Source: Solimonas variicoloris DSM 15731 (lineage in GTDB: Bacteria > Pseudomonadota > Gammaproteobacteria > Nevskiales > Nevskiaceae). From it: 64,000 nucleotides of DNA. The stretch is from the NCBI RefSeq assembly GCF_000382285.1, contig NZ_KB907925.1:62001-126000 (forward strand), read 5' to 3'. Below the pieces are notes generated by a model. It did no database searches and was not told where the DNA came from. It was given only the letters and a program-made list of their open reading frames with translations. Positions 63,888 to 64,000 of this stretch are shown one piece after another. Position 1 is the stretch's first letter; every line of letters begins with the position of its first letter. Both the position numbers and the translations under genes were made by a program.

Positions 63888-64000
63888 ATAAAACCTCCTC
63901 TTTTCTTCGGCCTAGCGTTTGACATGAGCGGCGATGGAAGGGTTAGAGCGCGCCGCCGTGCACATAGCTTATGCCCAGGAACACAACGCATGCCGCACAT
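63888..64000. other. Right edge
   Basis: Upstream of the unknown gene (minus-strand reading) lies TGTCAAACGCTAGGC, which resembles the end of an attC site (AACGTTAGGC) with a C for T in the core. Beyond it I see no gene before the window ends. The stretch may hold the promoter or a recombination border. Confidence 0.35.

Noticed and set aside
62412-64000. Complete integron
   Set aside because: No integrase gene or attI site is in the window and the attC-like cores are incomplete; only a cassette-like remnant is proposed.

Overview
The window is a G+C-rich (about two thirds G+C by eye), densely coded bacterial chromosome segment. A hisBHAF-hisE-tatABC gene order, purEK, hemB/hemE/pyrF, hrpA and an aryl polyene pigment cluster point to a gammaproteobacterium, most likely near Xanthomonadales/Nevskiales (Nevskia/Solimonas-like). 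This assignment is inference; there is no rRNA or tRNA in the window to confirm it.

Layout. 0-8.7 kb: a YCII/DGPF protein, the two-gene NHEJ repair operon (ku, ligD), an NTF2-like protein, a hotdog protein, a Tat-exported D-amino-acid-oxidase-like protein whose domain order is permuted, and small DUF proteins. 8.8-26.3 kb: a complete aryl polyene (APE) cluster in two divergent arms around a promoter region near 15.9-16.0 kb. The minus arm holds ACP, membrane protein, acyl-ACP ligase, dehydratase, flavin halogenase-like enzyme, acyltransferase, ketosynthase, chain-length factor and a second dehydratase. The plus arm holds a chorismatase (XanB2/Hyg5 type, making the hydroxybenzoate starter), acyltransferase, second ACP, third dehydratase, glycosyltransferase, thioesterase, LolA-like protein, MMPL exporter, lipoprotein, fourth dehydratase, ketoreductase and a further ketosynthase. 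Together they could make the aryl starter, load it on ACP, extend and dehydrate it to a polyene, possibly halogenate the head group, attach it to a lipid/sugar anchor and move it to the outer membrane. The chorismatase plus halogenase make it xanthomonadin-like rather than like the methylated enterobacterial APEs.

26.4-42.5 kb: accessory and core genes: MFS transporters, glpK, an ECF sigma/anti-sigma pair, a Calx-beta/GH18 chitinase-like protein, hemB, aroE, an L,D-transpeptidase and a two-component system. 42.5-46.1 kb: his genes leading into tatABC. 46.3-62.4 kb: flavin oxidoreductases, apaG, sufT, purEK, degV, an acyltransferase, hemE-pyrF, an FMN reductase, hrpA and a DUF445 protein.

62.4-64.0 kb is different: a ParE/ParD-like toxin-antitoxin pair lies between two copies of a diverged spacer repeat, followed by a lower-G+C gene of unknown function. 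It looks like acquired, cassette-like DNA, though no integrase is in the window.

The main points for a second look are the halogenase/chorismatase APE cluster with doubled dehydratases, the permuted oxidase, the 14-codon coupling ORF between two APE genes, and the repeat-bounded toxin-antitoxin unit at the right edge.
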